From positions 159,729 to 223,728 of the forward strand of contig BJHQ01000007.1 in NCBI GenBank assembly GCA_014193115.1: a stretch of 64,000 bases of DNA. Reading direction: 5' to 3'. Shown here piece after piece: positions 63,521-64,000 of this stretch. The DNA comes from Planctomycetota bacterium. GTDB taxonomy: Bacteria > Planctomycetota > UBA11346. A model generated the notes under the pieces. That model worked only from the letters and a program-made list of their open reading frames with translations, ran no database searches and was not told where the DNA came from. Position numbers and translations under genes: made by a program. The first letter of the stretch is position 1. Every line of letters starts with the position of its first letter.

Positions 63521-64000
63521 AGGAATGGCTGAGGGGGCTGCCCTTGCGCATGGTAACCTTGCCGTACTCCCAGGTTTTCATCTGGCCACACAACTGCTTG
63601 TTCCACCAATCGACGAACTCCATGTGCTGTTTACGGTCGGGGAAGGCTTGCCGGTAGAGCGCCATGGCCGTGTCTGGCTTGCCGAGTCGGACCAGTGCTT
63701 CGCAGATGGTATCGAGCCCGGTTGCTGTCTCGCTTGAGCGATCCATGCCAGGAATCTGGGTCGCCGCTAGGGATGCCCACTTGGGATACGGACAGATGTC
63801 CGCCCCTTGAGAGCTAAGCCCATCGTAATCGCCCAAAAGACGAGGACCCTTCTGGGTGTAATCACCCAGCGGTGACACGCCGCCAGCCCAGAAGGAATCC
63901 CCATGCAGATCGTTCACGAAGTCCGGGAGGCGCAATGCGATGCCCGGCTGACCATGAAGACCCAGGACCAGACGTTGATGCGTTTGGCGATGGAAGGCGC
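63519..64000 (-). CDS. Partial hypothetical protein, N-terminus beyond window
   Basis: The track lists 63519-63935 from a TTG, but the minus strand stays open to base 64000 (…AFHRQTHQRLVLGLHGQPGI…), so the gene probably starts outside the window. The visible 160 residues include FVNDLHGDSFWAGGVSPLGD, QGADICPYPKWASLAATQIP, CEALVRLGKPDTAMALYRQA, and WWNKQLCGQMKTWEYGKVTM. The CEALVRLGKPDTAMALYRQAF stretch is TPR-like. No family is recognised. Codon composition is less GC-extreme than its neighbours, but the coding potential looks genuine. Confidence 0.55.
   Translation of the reverse strand, partial: AFHRQTHQRLVLGLHGQPGIALRLPDFVNDLHGDSFWAGGVSPLGDYTQKGPRLLGDYDGLSSQGADICPYPKWASLAATQIPGMDRSSETATGLDTICEALVRLGKPDTAMALYRQAFPDRKQHMEFVDWWNKQLCGQMKTWEYGKVTMRKGSPLSHS

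Overview
The window is GC-rich (about two thirds G+C by eye), densely coding bacterial chromosome. It has short operons with ATGA/GTGA overlaps, a class A RNase P RNA and one tRNA. No ribosomal RNA, phage, plasmid or insertion-sequence gene was recognised. Several Ser/Thr kinases (one fused to a receiver, one to an AAA-type NTPase, one to a lectin-like/TPR tail), giant PQQ-propeller proteins, a DUF4388 (PATAN) protein and MglA/roadblock GTPase-switch genes suggest a Planctomycetota/PVC-type or other large-genome, signalling-rich bacterium. That placement is inference from gene families; no marker gene here proves it.

Layout. 0-2.4 kb: the 3'-truncated gene of a secreted HExxH protein (minus strand), a proline-rich small ORF and rnpB. 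2.4-9.8 kb: a dihydrolipoamide acyltransferase (E2) with two E3-binding-like domains, a FitAB/VapBC-type toxin-antitoxin pair, a SulP anion permease, a mosaic hairpin repeat, riboflavin synthase, and a Gld-type ABC permease pair with no ATPase in the window. 9.9-15.3 kb: a five-gene lipid-modification operon (FAD amine-oxidase-like protein, DUF1365, cyclopropane synthase, DUF1295 membrane reductase-like protein, second CFA-type methyltransferase), followed by an EF-hand-like protein. 16.45-19.1 kb: a striking non-coding tandem array of about 16 units of 149 or 160 bp, ending beside tRNA-Leu(CAG).

20.1-30.5 kb: a complete chemosensory operon on the minus strand (receiver, cheA, cheD fused to a receiver, MCP, cheW, cheR, cheB). 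Divergent from it is a translationally coupled sensor protein plus MCP. A single AT-rich BLUF blue-light sensor gene, probably acquired, follows. 31.2-35.9 kb: a PolB-like 3'-5' exonuclease, a degenerate-receiver/PAS protein coupled to a receiver-Ser/Thr kinase, and a trehalase/GH63-like glycosidase. 36-55.3 kb: a 1569-residue secreted PQQ-propeller protein, a PknK-like kinase-NTPase, an MpaB/Lcp-type oxygenase (minus), a kinase-TPR protein, a GH78-like rhamnosidase, a bicupin and acetyl-CoA synthetase.

55.3-63.3 kb: a CdsA-like gene (minus), then a five-gene co-directional module: TPR-roadblock protein, roadblock protein, MglA-like GTPase with a C-terminal membrane anchor, a second MglB-like protein, and a 1198-residue PATAN-TPR-membrane-PQQ protein. 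This looks like a membrane-tethered small-GTPase polarity or signalling system and is, with the tandem array, the most interesting part of the window. The right edge holds a truncated gene of unknown function on the minus strand.

A second theme is repeat expansion. In-frame minisatellites occupy linkers of cheA, cheB and cheD-REC, hairpin elements recur downstream of large genes, and several 10-33 bp tandem repeats sit between genes. All identifications come from reading motifs by eye; no database search was run.
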